Shown one piece after another: positions 24,822-33,313 of a stretch of DNA of 64,000 bases. Each line of letters opens with the position of its first letter. Position 1 is the first letter of the stretch. The notes below the pieces were generated by a model. That model was given only the letters and a program-made list of their open reading frames with translations. It was not told the DNA's origin and searched no databases. Source of the stretch: an uncultured Azospirillum sp. (GTDB taxonomy: Bacteria; Pseudomonadota; Alphaproteobacteria; RF32; CAG-239); NCBI GenBank assembly GCA_900542055.1, contig UQMA01000002.1:1-64000 (forward strand). The letters run 5' to 3'. A program made the position numbers and the translations under genes.

Positions 24822-25586
24822 CTACAATTCATCATCACCGTCAGGAAAATCATCACTTTCATCAGTCAGCAATGCAATATCTTCTGCGGAAGCATCTTCC
24901 ATTTCATCTTTACGGCGGCGGCCGCGGCGTTTTTTAAGCGGTTTTTTCTTATTGACAGCATTAATAACATAATTTCCAACAATTTTATACAAATCTGTCA
25001 AATGCCCGTTATACATATGGTCTGCCTCTTCAACCATGGCAAAATCAACACATACATTGCGCTGAGTATTCAACCGTTTTGCCAAAGCCGTTACGGTTTG
25101 AGGAACAACAATTTCATCTTGTCCGCCTTGTATAATTAAACCAGAGGTCGGACACGGCGCCAAAAACGAAAAATCTTTTTCATTTGCCGGAGGAGAAACA
25201 GCTATAAAGTTATTAATATCGGGACGGCGCATTAATAACTGCAACGCAATCCAAGCACCGAAAGTATAGCCGGCGACCCAGCATTGACGCGCTTCGGGAT
25301 TCATAGCCTGAAGCCAATCAAGCGCAACCGTTGCATCGGAAAGTTCGCCCGGACCATCTTCAAATTGCCCTTGTGAGCGTCCGACACCGCGAAAATTAAA
25401 ACGCAACACGGAAAAGCCCAAATCCTTAAAACAGCTAAACAGCGCATAAACAACCTTATTGCTCATTGTGCCGCCGTATTGAGGATGAGGATGTAAAATC
25501 AGGGCTATCGGAGCTCCTGGGCGGCTACTCTGATGATAGCGTCCTTCTATTCTGCCCGCATGCCCGTTAAACAGTACTTCTGCCAT
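24822..25586 (-). CDS. COG2945-like alpha/beta hydrolase with Thr at the nucleophile position
   Basis: Encodes 254 residues. The fold is clear: IALILHPHPQYGGTMSNKVV, LRFNFRGVGRSQG, then CWVAGYTFGAWIALQLLMRR (~105-120), and late histidine EEADHMYNGHL (~205). The nucleophile motif is normally GYSFGAW; here the codon is ACT, giving Thr. A Thr in place of Ser would usually weaken or remove hydrolase activity. The C-terminal tail is a basic block (KKKPLKKRRGRRRKDE) followed by an acidic end, unusual for this family and suggestive of nucleic-acid or membrane contact. Monocistronic. Confidence 0.85.
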   Translation of the reverse strand: MAEVLFNGHAGRIEGRYHQSSRPGAPIALILHPHPQYGGTMSNKVVYALFSCFKDLGFSVLRFNFRGVGRSQGQFEDGPGELSDATVALDWLQAMNPEARQCWVAGYTFGAWIALQLLMRRPDINNFIAVSPPANEKDFSFLAPCPTSGLIIQGGQDEIVVPQTVTALAKRLNTQRNVCVDFAMVEEADHMYNGHLTDLYKIVGNYVINAVNKKKPLKKRRGRRRKDEMEDASAEDIALLTDESDDFPDGDDEL

Positions 25587-25742
25587 GTGTAAAATCCTGT
25601 ATATATTATAAGTAGTGTATCTTATATAGCATATAAATTCTGTATAAAATGTTAATTTTCTGGTAAAACAATAAAAAAATTATAGTATATATATAGTTAG
25701 CGTTGTAACCGAATTGTAACTATTATTTTTAATTAATCTATG

Positions 25743-25758
25743 CTATCATTAATGATAG
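25743..25758. promoter_or_regulatory. Perfect 16-bp palindrome in a leader
   Basis: CTATCATTAATGATAG lies 22 bases before the ATG at 25781 and next to the GGAGG ribosome site. It could be a repressor operator or form a small leader hairpin. Confidence 0.5.
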
Positions 25759-25780
25759 AGGAACAGTGTGGAGGCTCACT

Positions 25781-26383
25781 ATGAAAAAGTTATTCATTTT
25801 TTCGGCAATTGCCGCATTTGTTATGTTTGCAACATCAGCAAAAGCGCAATTGCCATCAAATCCGTTTAATACAAATGAAAACAGCGGAACATTCAATAAT
25901 GTGCAAACCAAAGCCAGCACAAAAGAATCGATTACAGAATCCCCTATGTACAGCGATGGAATGACCGGCGGCGAAGTTTTGCCAGTAGATCCTTGGGCAA
26001 GGGCCCGCGACCGCAGCGGTATTGAAACATGGCGCGGCTCAGGTCAGCACGGACGCTTGGATTACATTGGCGAAGCCACAACTTACACCGACGCTCAGGG
26101 ACAAGAAATGATTGCTCCTGAAGTTAACCGTCATAATATGGTTGTTGGTTTGGATCATCTGCGTAAATTAGGATATGATATTCCTGAAGAATATAATGAT
26201 AAAATCAAAAATCTTCCAAGCGCATACAAATCCTTGTTGGAACAGAATATGAGCGAAGTTCAGAACAACAAAGACCCGTTCAGCCAAAGTTTTACCAAAA
26301 TGATGAAAATGTTTGAAGACAGCACGGGATTGAACCTGAATAATATCTTGTTTAATTCTCTCAAAATTTTAGGTACGGATTAA
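25781..26383 (+). CDS. Secreted protein of unknown function
   Basis: Encodes 200 residues from the ATG at 25781, six bases after GGAGG; a GTG 15 bases earlier overlaps that site and is not used. The signal peptide covers residues 1-22 (FIFSAIAAFVMFATSAKAQ, cleavage after AKA). The mature protein has QLPSNPFNTNENSG, a central basic/aromatic part (WARARDRSGIETWRGSGQHGRLDYIGEATTY region) and a helical C-terminus. The next gene also starts its mature form with QLP, so the two probably work together in the envelope. No family recognised. Confidence 0.75.
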   Translation: MKKLFIFSAIAAFVMFATSAKAQLPSNPFNTNENSGTFNNVQTKASTKESITESPMYSDGMTGGEVLPVDPWARARDRSGIETWRGSGQHGRLDYIGEATTYTDAQGQEMIAPEVNRHNMVVGLDHLRKLGYDIPEEYNDKIKNLPSAYKSLLEQNMSEVQNNKDPFSQSFTKMMKMFEDSTGLNLNNILFNSLKILGTD

Positions 26384-26402
26384 TTGTGCGGAGATTAAAA
26401 CA

Positions 26403-26750
26403 ATGAAAAATTTATTGATGGCTTCAGCGGTGTTTTTATCAATGACAAGCTCTGTTTCGGCTCAGCTTCCGGAAATGACTCCGGCAGAAGCTCAGGAAGT
26501 TATCAATGAAAAATTTTTAAATGAAGAAACTGTTAAAATAACCGAGCCTTTAAAAAGGCATACAGATTATGTAGCTGAAAATTACAGTCCGGCAGAGTTG
26601 AAAGGTTTGATTCGCAACACAGAAGAAATCGAACGCAAATCAGCCGCCAGACTTGAGCAAGACTATGTTCCTTATGATCGTCAAATTGATGTAAAAAAGC
26701 CTCAGCAAGTAAAACGTTATTTTCGCAGCCGATTAAAAACAATATATTAA
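26403..26750 (+). CDS. Small secreted protein, unknown, paired with the preceding gene
   Basis: Encodes 115 residues. A signal peptide (MASAVFLSMTSSVSAQLP, cleavage after VSA) is followed by a charged helical protein ending KRYFRSRLKTIY. It begins 19 bases after the previous stop and is preceded by GGAG, so they form one operon, closed by the terminator at 26775. No family recognised. Confidence 0.7.
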   Translation: MKNLLMASAVFLSMTSSVSAQLPEMTPAEAQEVINEKFLNEETVKITEPLKRHTDYVAENYSPAELKGLIRNTEEIERKSAARLEQDYVPYDRQIDVKKPQQVKRYFRSRLKTIY

Positions 26751-26774
26751 ACCTACACTGTTTATCTTTGACAA

Positions 26775-26810
26775 ATATCCCGAATGTCGATAAGCTTTCG
26801 GGATATTTTA
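26775..26810 (+). terminator. Terminator
   Basis: Stem ATATCCCGAA/TTCGGGATAT with a 12-base loop followed by TTTTAT. Confidence 0.8.
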
Positions 26811-26829
26811 TATACAATCGGAGTACCGC

Positions 26830-27747
26830 ATGCCTCATATATACAACAACTTTCTTGAAATAGCTGATAAATTTGAGATTTTACTGGTCGATGCGTACGG
26901 CGTTTTTTGGAATGGAAAAGATTTTTACACCGACAGCCGTGAAGTTTTGGCGCAACAAGTCCAACAAGGCAAACGAGTTATAATTGTATCTAACACAACC
27001 GCTTTATCAGATGCGGCTATGAAATCATATACCCAAAAAGGGCTTATACAGGGAAAGCACTACACGGATTTTATAACCTCGGGAGATGTTGCCCGCTCAG
27101 CCTTTACGAATGACAATATAGCCATAAACGGTCATAACATCTATATGTTCGGCACTCCTAATCTTAAAATTTTTGAAAATACTCCTTTCAATATTGTCGA
27201 CTCAATTGCCAATGCAGACGCTTTTTATATTTCTGTACCGCAATTATCCGAAAATCAGGTATCAGAACTGGAACTTTACGAAAAATCATTTTATCGCTCC
27301 CCAAAAGGATTGTTTGACAGCGCCATAGCGGATCCTTTTATCCACGATTTAAAAAAACTGTATTTGGCAGGTCTTCCAGCCATAAACGCCAATCCTGATT
27401 TTACCGCCAGTGAAAAAGATGAATTTGGTGATGTCCATTTTGTTATCCGACAGGGAACCATTGCTGAAATTTATCGTAAAATGGGCGGCAGAGTAATTGA
27501 ATTCGGCAAACCTCATGCAAATATATTCGAATATGTATTCAATAAACTGGAAATACTTTCAAAAAACTCAACAGCAATGATCGGCGACACTTACCGCACA
27601 GATATTCAAGGGGCTCAAAATTATGGAATTTACGGAGTATGGTGCACGCAGACCGGAGTTACAGCCAATGAACTGAATAAAGGAAAAACCTTAGAACAGA
27701 TCTGCAACAACAATTTTGAAAATATTTTTTTAATAAAACAGCTCTGA
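26830..27747 (+). CDS. HAD-superfamily subfamily IIA phosphatase (TIGR01459-like)
   Basis: Encodes 305 residues. The first HAD motif is LLVDAYGVFWNG (residues ~17-28), with the nucleophile Asp and Ala where many members have D. The second is VIIVSNTT (~55), the third Lys lies in GRVIEFGKPHANIFEY (~225) and the fourth is MIGDTYRTDIQGAQNYG (~250). This matches the alphaproteobacterial HAD-IIA family of unknown substrate. Cytosolic. No operon partner: the terminator precedes it and the transporter follows with its own leader. Confidence 0.88.
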   Translation: MPHIYNNFLEIADKFEILLVDAYGVFWNGKDFYTDSREVLAQQVQQGKRVIIVSNTTALSDAAMKSYTQKGLIQGKHYTDFITSGDVARSAFTNDNIAINGHNIYMFGTPNLKIFENTPFNIVDSIANADAFYISVPQLSENQVSELELYEKSFYRSPKGLFDSAIADPFIHDLKKLYLAGLPAINANPDFTASEKDEFGDVHFVIRQGTIAEIYRKMGGRVIEFGKPHANIFEYVFNKLEILSKNSTAMIGDTYRTDIQGAQNYGIYGVWCTQTGVTANELNKGKTLEQICNNNFENIFLIKQL

Positions 27748-27819
27748 CTTTGCAAACAGGTTTAAATTTATTAAAAAAAGTATAAATTATTTTTGTTCTC
27801 TCCATCAAAAGGAAAAAAT

Positions 27820-29121
27820 ATGGATCCTAAAATTTTAGCTTCAATCATCTTAGTCATAAGCTACATTATTCTGTTTTCGGAAGCCGTCAACCGCGCCATT
27901 GTGGCCATGCTCGGCGCCGGAATAATGTTGATTACCGGAATTTTGACTCAAGAAACAGCTCTTGCCGGCGTTGATTTTAATACCATTTTTTTGCTTATAG
28001 GAATGATGATTATTGTCGGAATTTCCGAAAAATCAGGTATGTTTGAATATGTTGCGATTTGGGGAGCAAAAAAAGTTAAAGCCAATCCGCGAGGCCTGCT
28101 GGTCGTTTTGGCAATTGTCACCGCCGTTTTTTCGGCGCTGCTTGATAATGTAACCACAGTTTTATTGATTGTTCCGGTCACTTTTCAAATTGTAAGACAG
28201 CTTAAAGTTCCTGCTTATCCTTATTTGTTATTGGAAATATTTGCGGCCAATATTGGAGGAACAGCAACTCTGATAGGCGATCCGCCGAATATTCTTATCG
28301 GTTCGGCCTTAAATTTGACATTTACCGATTTTGCTAAAGAATTAACCCCCGTTGTATTGATTTCTTTGTTCGTTATTATTGGAATTTTTGATTTTGTTTG
28401 GCGCAAAAAATTAATTGCCGACACTGATAAAAGGCAAAAATTAATGCAAATTAACGAACAAGAAACAATCAAAAATAAAACTCTGCTTCTGAAATCATTA
28501 GCCGTACTGTTTTCAGTCATCGGAGCCTTTATAGCCGCCGAACATTTAAAATTGGAAAACGGAACTATAGCCTTATTCGGAGCAGCAATTCTGCTGTTTC
28601 TGTATACTTTCGGACTGCATCATAATGATCGAGAAAAACAAATAGCCGAAGCATTTTATATTGTCGATTGGACAACAATTTTCTTCTTTGCCGGACTGTT
28701 TATTATTGTACACGGATTGGAAGAAACCGGAGTTTTGCACTTGGCTGGACAAAAATTCACAGCTATGACAGATAACAGCATTGAAAAAACAACTATGTTG
28801 ATTATCTGGATTTCAGCTTTTCTATCATCGGCTATCGACAATATACCATTTGTAGCCACGATGATCCCCATGCTTAAATCAATAGAAGAATCATTAGGCG
28901 GAAGAGAAGCTATGATGCCGGTTTGGTGGGCGCTGTCGCTTGGATCTTGTTTTGGCGGAAACGGCACGCTTATTGCAGCTTCAGCAAATGTTATTGTAGC
29001 CGGAATTGCAGCAAAAGAAGGCGAGCCCATTAAATTTGTTCGTTTTTTGATTTGGTCGGTGCCGATAACTTTGCTCACTGTTGCCATTGCCTCGTTATAT
29101 TTACATATGTCGCATTTTTAG
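27820..29121 (+). CDS. ArsB/NhaD-type ion transporter, copy 1
   Basis: Encodes 433 residues from the ATG at 27820, with AAAAGGA upstream. About 11-12 membrane helices. Hallmarks of the ArsB/NhaD (ion transporter superfamily) fold are the two re-entrant motifs LLDNVTTVLL (~105) and AIDNIPFVATMIPML (~345), and NIGGTATLIGDPPNILIGSAL (~145). Members move Na+/H+, arsenite or dicarboxylates; sequence alone does not say which. A paralogue follows 75 bases later with its own ribosome site, so this is a tandem duplication. Confidence 0.88.
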   Translation: MDPKILASIILVISYIILFSEAVNRAIVAMLGAGIMLITGILTQETALAGVDFNTIFLLIGMMIIVGISEKSGMFEYVAIWGAKKVKANPRGLLVVLAIVTAVFSALLDNVTTVLLIVPVTFQIVRQLKVPAYPYLLLEIFAANIGGTATLIGDPPNILIGSALNLTFTDFAKELTPVVLISLFVIIGIFDFVWRKKLIADTDKRQKLMQINEQETIKNKTLLLKSLAVLFSVIGAFIAAEHLKLENGTIALFGAAILLFLYTFGLHHNDREKQIAEAFYIVDWTTIFFFAGLFIIVHGLEETGVLHLAGQKFTAMTDNSIEKTTMLIIWISAFLSSAIDNIPFVATMIPMLKSIEESLGGREAMMPVWWALSLGSCFGGNGTLIAASANVIVAGIAAKEGEPIKFVRFLIWSVPITLLTVAIASLYLHMSHF

Positions 29122-29196
29122 CAATAGAAATTAACCGAATGTTAGTAAGCTGATTATTAGTATTGTCTTCACTGGATTATTTTTAGGACAGTAAAC

Positions 29197-30537
29197 ATGC
29201 AATTTTTAGAAATGTTACAAAGCTATATGCAAGCTGATGCCAGCAAAATTGTCGCGGTTTCGGTTTTTACCGCTTGTTATATTGTTTTGTTTTCGGAAAA
29301 AGTTAACCGTGCGATTGTTGCCGTTCTAGGTGCCGGAATTATGATTTTTACCGGTGTTTTAACTCAAACAACGGCTTTGAAAGGCATTGATTTTAATACG
29401 CTTTCTCTTTTAATAGGTATGATGATTATCATCGGAACAGCCGAAAAATCTGGCATGTTTGAATATGTTGCCGTTTGGGGAGCCAAAATAGTAAAAGCAA
29501 ATCCTCGCGGATTGTTGGTTGTATTAGCAACCGTCACCGCTGTTTTTTCTTCTCTTTTGGACAATGTAACAACTGTGCTTTTAATAGCTCCTGTTACAAT
29601 CCAAATTACCCGCAAATTAAAACTTAACCCCTACCCTTATCTAATTTTAGAAATTTTTTGTTCAAATATCGGCGGAACAGCTACTTTAATCGGCGATCCA
29701 CCGAACATTCTCATCGGCTCGGCTCTAAATCTGAGTTTTATGGATTTTGTTAAAGAACTCACACCTATTGTGATTTTTACATTAGCATTGATTATTGGTT
29801 TGTTTGAAATTTTTTGGCACCGGAAATTAGTGGCTGCCGATGAAGACAAACAGGCTTTGCTGTTGATGAACGAAAAAGACAGCATAAAGAATGTCAGCCT
29901 GTTAAAAAAATCGCTTTTTGTTCTGTTTTTTGTAATTTTGGGTTTTATTACCGCAGAAGAAACAGGATTATCCAATGGTGTAATAGCCTTATTTGGTTCG
30001 GCAGTTTTACTGCTATTATATACCATTGGCAAAAAACATCAGGACCGCGACAGCAAAATAGAACAAATTTTTTCAAATATTGACTGGACAACAATTTTCT
30101 TTTTTACCGGTCTGTTTGTTATTGTTTACGGTTTGGAAGAAACCGGAATTTTAGAGATTATGGGACGGGAATTTTTAGCCTTGACCAATTCAGAACTGCC
30201 TAAAGTTACTTTTTTAACGCTGTGGGTATCGGCTATATTATCCAGCATTGTTGACAATATACCATTTGTAGCCACAATGATACCTATGCTCAAATCAATG
30301 GAAGAATCATTGGGAGGAAGAGAAATTATGATGCCGGTTTGGTGGGCGCTGTCGCTAGGTGCCTGTTTCGGCGGAAACGGAACTCTGATAGGAGCCTCTG
30401 CAAATGTTATAATCGCGGGTATAGCAGCAAAAGAAGGACACCCAATAAAATTTATGCCTTTTATGAAATGGTCTTTACCGATTATGCTGTTAACAATAAT
30501 CCTGTCGACGATTTGGTTAAAAATTCAATATTTTTAA
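29197..30537 (+). CDS. ArsB/NhaD-type ion transporter, copy 2
   Basis: Encodes 446 residues with the same motifs as copy 1: LLDNVTTVLLIAPVT, NIGGTATLIGDPPNILIGSAL, IVDNIPFVATMIPML and LGACFGGNGTLIGASANVI. The two proteins are alike along their full length, most strongly around the pore motifs, and differ mainly at the N-terminus and in the central loop. A strong terminator follows. Two divergent copies kept side by side suggest different ions or expression conditions. Confidence 0.88.
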   Translation: MQFLEMLQSYMQADASKIVAVSVFTACYIVLFSEKVNRAIVAVLGAGIMIFTGVLTQTTALKGIDFNTLSLLIGMMIIIGTAEKSGMFEYVAVWGAKIVKANPRGLLVVLATVTAVFSSLLDNVTTVLLIAPVTIQITRKLKLNPYPYLILEIFCSNIGGTATLIGDPPNILIGSALNLSFMDFVKELTPIVIFTLALIIGLFEIFWHRKLVAADEDKQALLLMNEKDSIKNVSLLKKSLFVLFFVILGFITAEETGLSNGVIALFGSAVLLLLYTIGKKHQDRDSKIEQIFSNIDWTTIFFFTGLFVIVYGLEETGILEIMGREFLALTNSELPKVTFLTLWVSAILSSIVDNIPFVATMIPMLKSMEESLGGREIMMPVWWALSLGACFGGNGTLIGASANVIIAGIAAKEGHPIKFMPFMKWSLPIMLLTIILSTIWLKIQYF

Positions 30538-30548
30538 TTTTTCCCTCA

Positions 30549-30579
30549 GCCTCGAAAATTTATTTTTCGAGGCTTTTTT
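30549..30579 (+). terminator. Terminator after the transporter pair
   Basis: Perfect stem GCCTCGAAAA/TTTTCGAGGC with a four-base loop and seven T. Confidence 0.85.
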
Positions 30580-30649
30580 GTCAATATTAACTTTTTATTT
30601 GTCTTTTATTTTTAGACTTAAAATTAAGAAAATTTTATCGGGGGAAAAC

Positions 30650-31825
30650 ATGTACAGATTTATAGCTTTTGCAGCAGTGTTTTTTGCATTGAATTTAAAC
30701 ATTGCCAATGCCGCTCCTAAAACGACATCCAGCATTGCCATAGATTTGGCTACGGGCGAAATTATTTCTTCCGAAAGACCCGATGAATTAAGAGAGCCCG
30801 CTTCATTAACAAAACTTATGACCCTGTATCTGACTTTTGAGGCTATTGAAAAAGGCGATATAAGAATGGATATGGATTTAAAAGTTTCACGCACTGCCGC
30901 CAATCGTTCGCCGTCAAGATTGGACGTAAAAGCCGGACAAACCATTTCGGTTGAAAATGCTATTAAAGCATTAATCGTAAAATCTGCAAACGACTGCGCC
31001 ACAGTGTTAGCTGAAGCTTTGGCTAAAGATGAAGCCGAATTTGCCGTTTTGATGACTAAAAAAGCAAAAAAATTGGGAATGAAAAACACAACGTTTAAAA
31101 ACGCTTCGGGCTTAAACAACAGGCAACAGCTAACAACCGCACGCGATATGGCAATGTTGGGCAGAGCCATCTATGAACATTTTCCGCAATATTATCATTT
31201 GTTTTCTTTAAAAAAGTTTACATATCAAGGCAAAACATTTTATACGCATAACCATGTTTTGAAAAAATTCAAAGGCGCCGACGGTATGAAAACCGGCTAT
31301 ATTTCAACAGCAGGCTTCAATATTGTCACTTCAGCAAAACGCAACAATAATCGTGTATTGGCTGTAACGATGGGACATAAGACCTTAAAAGAACGCGACA
31401 CTAAAATTATGAAGATAATGGATAAGGGACTACAGAAAATAGCCCTCAACCAAAAAGGAAATGCAAACAAAGTATTAGCAAAATTAGAACGCCCCCGCTT
31501 ATTGACGGCTGAAAAAATGAGCGGTAAAAACCTGAAAAAATCAATTGCCAAGGGGCATTGGGCTGTACAATTGGGGGCTTTTCGCAATTATGCAAGAGCA
31601 CGCAGCTACGCTTTTAGCCTTAAACAAAAAATTCCAGAAATCAAACCCTATCCTATTTCGGTAGAAGCAGCCGAAAGCGACATGGCCATTGTTTATCGCT
31701 CGCAGCTGACAAACTTTTCTAAAAAAGATGCGAAAGAATTATGTAATCGTTTGAAAAAAGAAAATAAATCCTGTATGGTTATAAATACAGAAGACAAATC
31801 GCTAACTTTGGCAGAAAACAAATAA
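30650..31825 (+). CDS. D-alanyl-D-alanine carboxypeptidase with SPOR domain
   Basis: Encodes 391 residues from the ATG at 30650 (GGGGG upstream). It trims the terminal D-Ala of peptidoglycan stem peptides in the periplasm. The signal peptide is residues 1-21 (cleavage after NAA). The three active-site motifs are EPASLTKLMT (SxxK), VKSANDCA (SxN) and GMKTGYIS (KTG). The C-terminal ~75 residues (GHWAVQLGAFRNYARARSYA onwards) form a SPOR domain, which binds denuded glycan at the division site. The next gene, mipZ, overlaps by one base (TAATG), tying the enzyme to division-site placement. Confidence 0.94.
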   Translation: MYRFIAFAAVFFALNLNIANAAPKTTSSIAIDLATGEIISSERPDELREPASLTKLMTLYLTFEAIEKGDIRMDMDLKVSRTAANRSPSRLDVKAGQTISVENAIKALIVKSANDCATVLAEALAKDEAEFAVLMTKKAKKLGMKNTTFKNASGLNNRQQLTTARDMAMLGRAIYEHFPQYYHLFSLKKFTYQGKTFYTHNHVLKKFKGADGMKTGYISTAGFNIVTSAKRNNNRVLAVTMGHKTLKERDTKIMKIMDKGLQKIALNQKGNANKVLAKLERPRLLTAEKMSGKNLKKSIAKGHWAVQLGAFRNYARARSYAFSLKQKIPEIKPYPISVEAAESDMAIVYRSQLTNFSKKDAKELCNRLKKENKSCMVINTEDKSLTLAENK

Positions 31826-32625
31826 TGAACGACCCAAAAGCACATATAATCACTATCGGAAACGAAAAAGGCGGCACCGGAAAATCTACACTTTCTATGC
31901 ATTTAGCTATTTTATTAATGCAGGAAGGATTTAAAGTGGCTGTTATCGATATGGACGGCAGACAAGGAACTTTGTCGCGCTATATAAACAATCGCTGTAA
32001 TTTTGCCAAACAGAATCATATAAATTTGATTGTTCCGCAACTGGTTACGGTTTCACCTCGCGACAATCAAAACGAATACGCCAACCATATATCGGAAATA
32101 GAATTGGCTGTTGCCGAATTGTCAAAAGCCTATGATGCTTTGATTATAGACACTCCGGGAACAAAAAACTATTTATTTGAAGAAGCGCATCGTTTAGCAG
32201 ATACTTTAATTACACCTATCGGCGACAGTTTAATTGATTTAAACGTATTGTCTGAAATTGATGAAAAAGCTCCTAACCGCCAACATGCCGGACATTATGC
32301 CGAATTTGTCTGGGAAATAAAAAAATATCGCGCGCAACACGGAAAAAAATCTCTTAATTGGATTGTTGCCGCCAATAAAGTGTCATCCTTAAATTCAAAA
32401 AACAAAACCTTATTTTTTGACCATTTAAATCAAATTGCCAAAACTTATGGTTTCAGAGTTTCGGGAAGCATAAAAGACCGCGTTATTTATAAAGAATTGT
32501 TTCTGCAAGGTTTAACCGTTTTAGACTTAAACACGCAAGCGCTGAAAAGTCGTTTAACCCTATCGCATTTAGCGGCAAAACAAGAAATTAAAAATCTGGC
32601 CGAATTTATCTGTCCTCAAGCTTAA
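31825..32625 (+). CDS. mipZ: MipZ-type division-plane positioning ATPase
   Basis: Encodes 266 residues. MipZ is a ParA-like ATPase that forms polar gradients and keeps FtsZ away from the poles in Alphaproteobacteria. Deviant Walker A is NEKGGTGKSTLSMHLA (residues ~13-28); VAVIDMDGRQGTLSRYI and ALIIDTPGTKNYL are the A' and B motifs; DTLITPIGDSLIDLNVL fits MipZ. Start codon overlaps the carboxypeptidase stop. Followed 15 bases later by a membrane protein with a J-like C-terminus. Confidence 0.88.
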   Translation: MNDPKAHIITIGNEKGGTGKSTLSMHLAILLMQEGFKVAVIDMDGRQGTLSRYINNRCNFAKQNHINLIVPQLVTVSPRDNQNEYANHISEIELAVAELSKAYDALIIDTPGTKNYLFEEAHRLADTLITPIGDSLIDLNVLSEIDEKAPNRQHAGHYAEFVWEIKKYRAQHGKKSLNWIVAANKVSSLNSKNKTLFFDHLNQIAKTYGFRVSGSIKDRVIYKELFLQGLTVLDLNTQALKSRLTLSHLAAKQEIKNLAEFICPQA

Positions 32626-32640
32626 AAAGGAGAAAAGCTT

Positions 32641-33186
32641 ATGAAAGAACTCAGTTTTTTAATGTTTATCATAGTCCTTACAGTTCTTTTCAAGGCTTTA
32701 ATTGATCGAATTTTCAAACTCAATGCAAACAAAAGAGCATTTTTTTACATTCCCGGCAGCTCTCGTTTTAATATTGTATGGGGATTAATTTTTTATGCGG
32801 GCTACGGTTTTATTATTTCTAAAACTGACTTTTTGCGTTTAAGTTTCGGTATTTTAATCATTCTTATGTTTTTTTACCTTGTTTATCTGTATGTTATGAA
32901 AGGCTTTTTATTTGGACATTACAAAGCTATAAAAAAAATAATGAATAAAATTATAGATTTCAAATTAGATGAACAGAAAAAAACAGACAACAAACTTCAG
33001 GAAAAAATTTACTCTAAAGAAAAATCTTTGCAAATACTTGGGGTGCCGAGTTGGAGCATTAATCAACCGGATTTGCTGCAAAAACGTTTACAGGCTCTGC
33101 AAAATTTGCAAACATCAAATACTGTTTCAAACAGCTATTTAAACGAAATAATAAAAAAATTATCTTCGAGTTTGAAAATCAAATAA
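32641..33186 (+). CDS. Membrane protein with degenerate C-terminal J-domain
   Basis: Encodes 181 residues. Three hydrophobic segments (residues ~4-20, ~42-58, ~64-85) precede a charged linker and a C-terminal helical hairpin. The end, SKEKSLQILGVPSWSINQPD then LLQKRLQALQNLQ and YLNEIIKKL, aligns with membrane J-domain proteins (EALEILGL...LHPDxGG..YLAAKINEA), but the HPD triplet that stimulates Hsp70 is missing. The topology and position after mipZ fit a Pam18/DjlA-like protein that has lost its catalytic motif. AAGGAG lies before the ATG. Confidence 0.65.
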   Translation: MKELSFLMFIIVLTVLFKALIDRIFKLNANKRAFFYIPGSSRFNIVWGLIFYAGYGFIISKTDFLRLSFGILIILMFFYLVYLYVMKGFLFGHYKAIKKIMNKIIDFKLDEQKKTDNKLQEKIYSKEKSLQILGVPSWSINQPDLLQKRLQALQNLQTSNTVSNSYLNEIIKKLSSSLKIK

Positions 33187-33313
33187 AAATTCTGTTTTAT
33201 CACAAACTTCATAAAAAATAATAGTGAGTAACCCTTAGCTTTTACTTGAGTTTCAAAGCCAAGATGTTACATTATACCCATTACGGGAAAATTATATTTT
33301 TAAGGAGTTCTGT

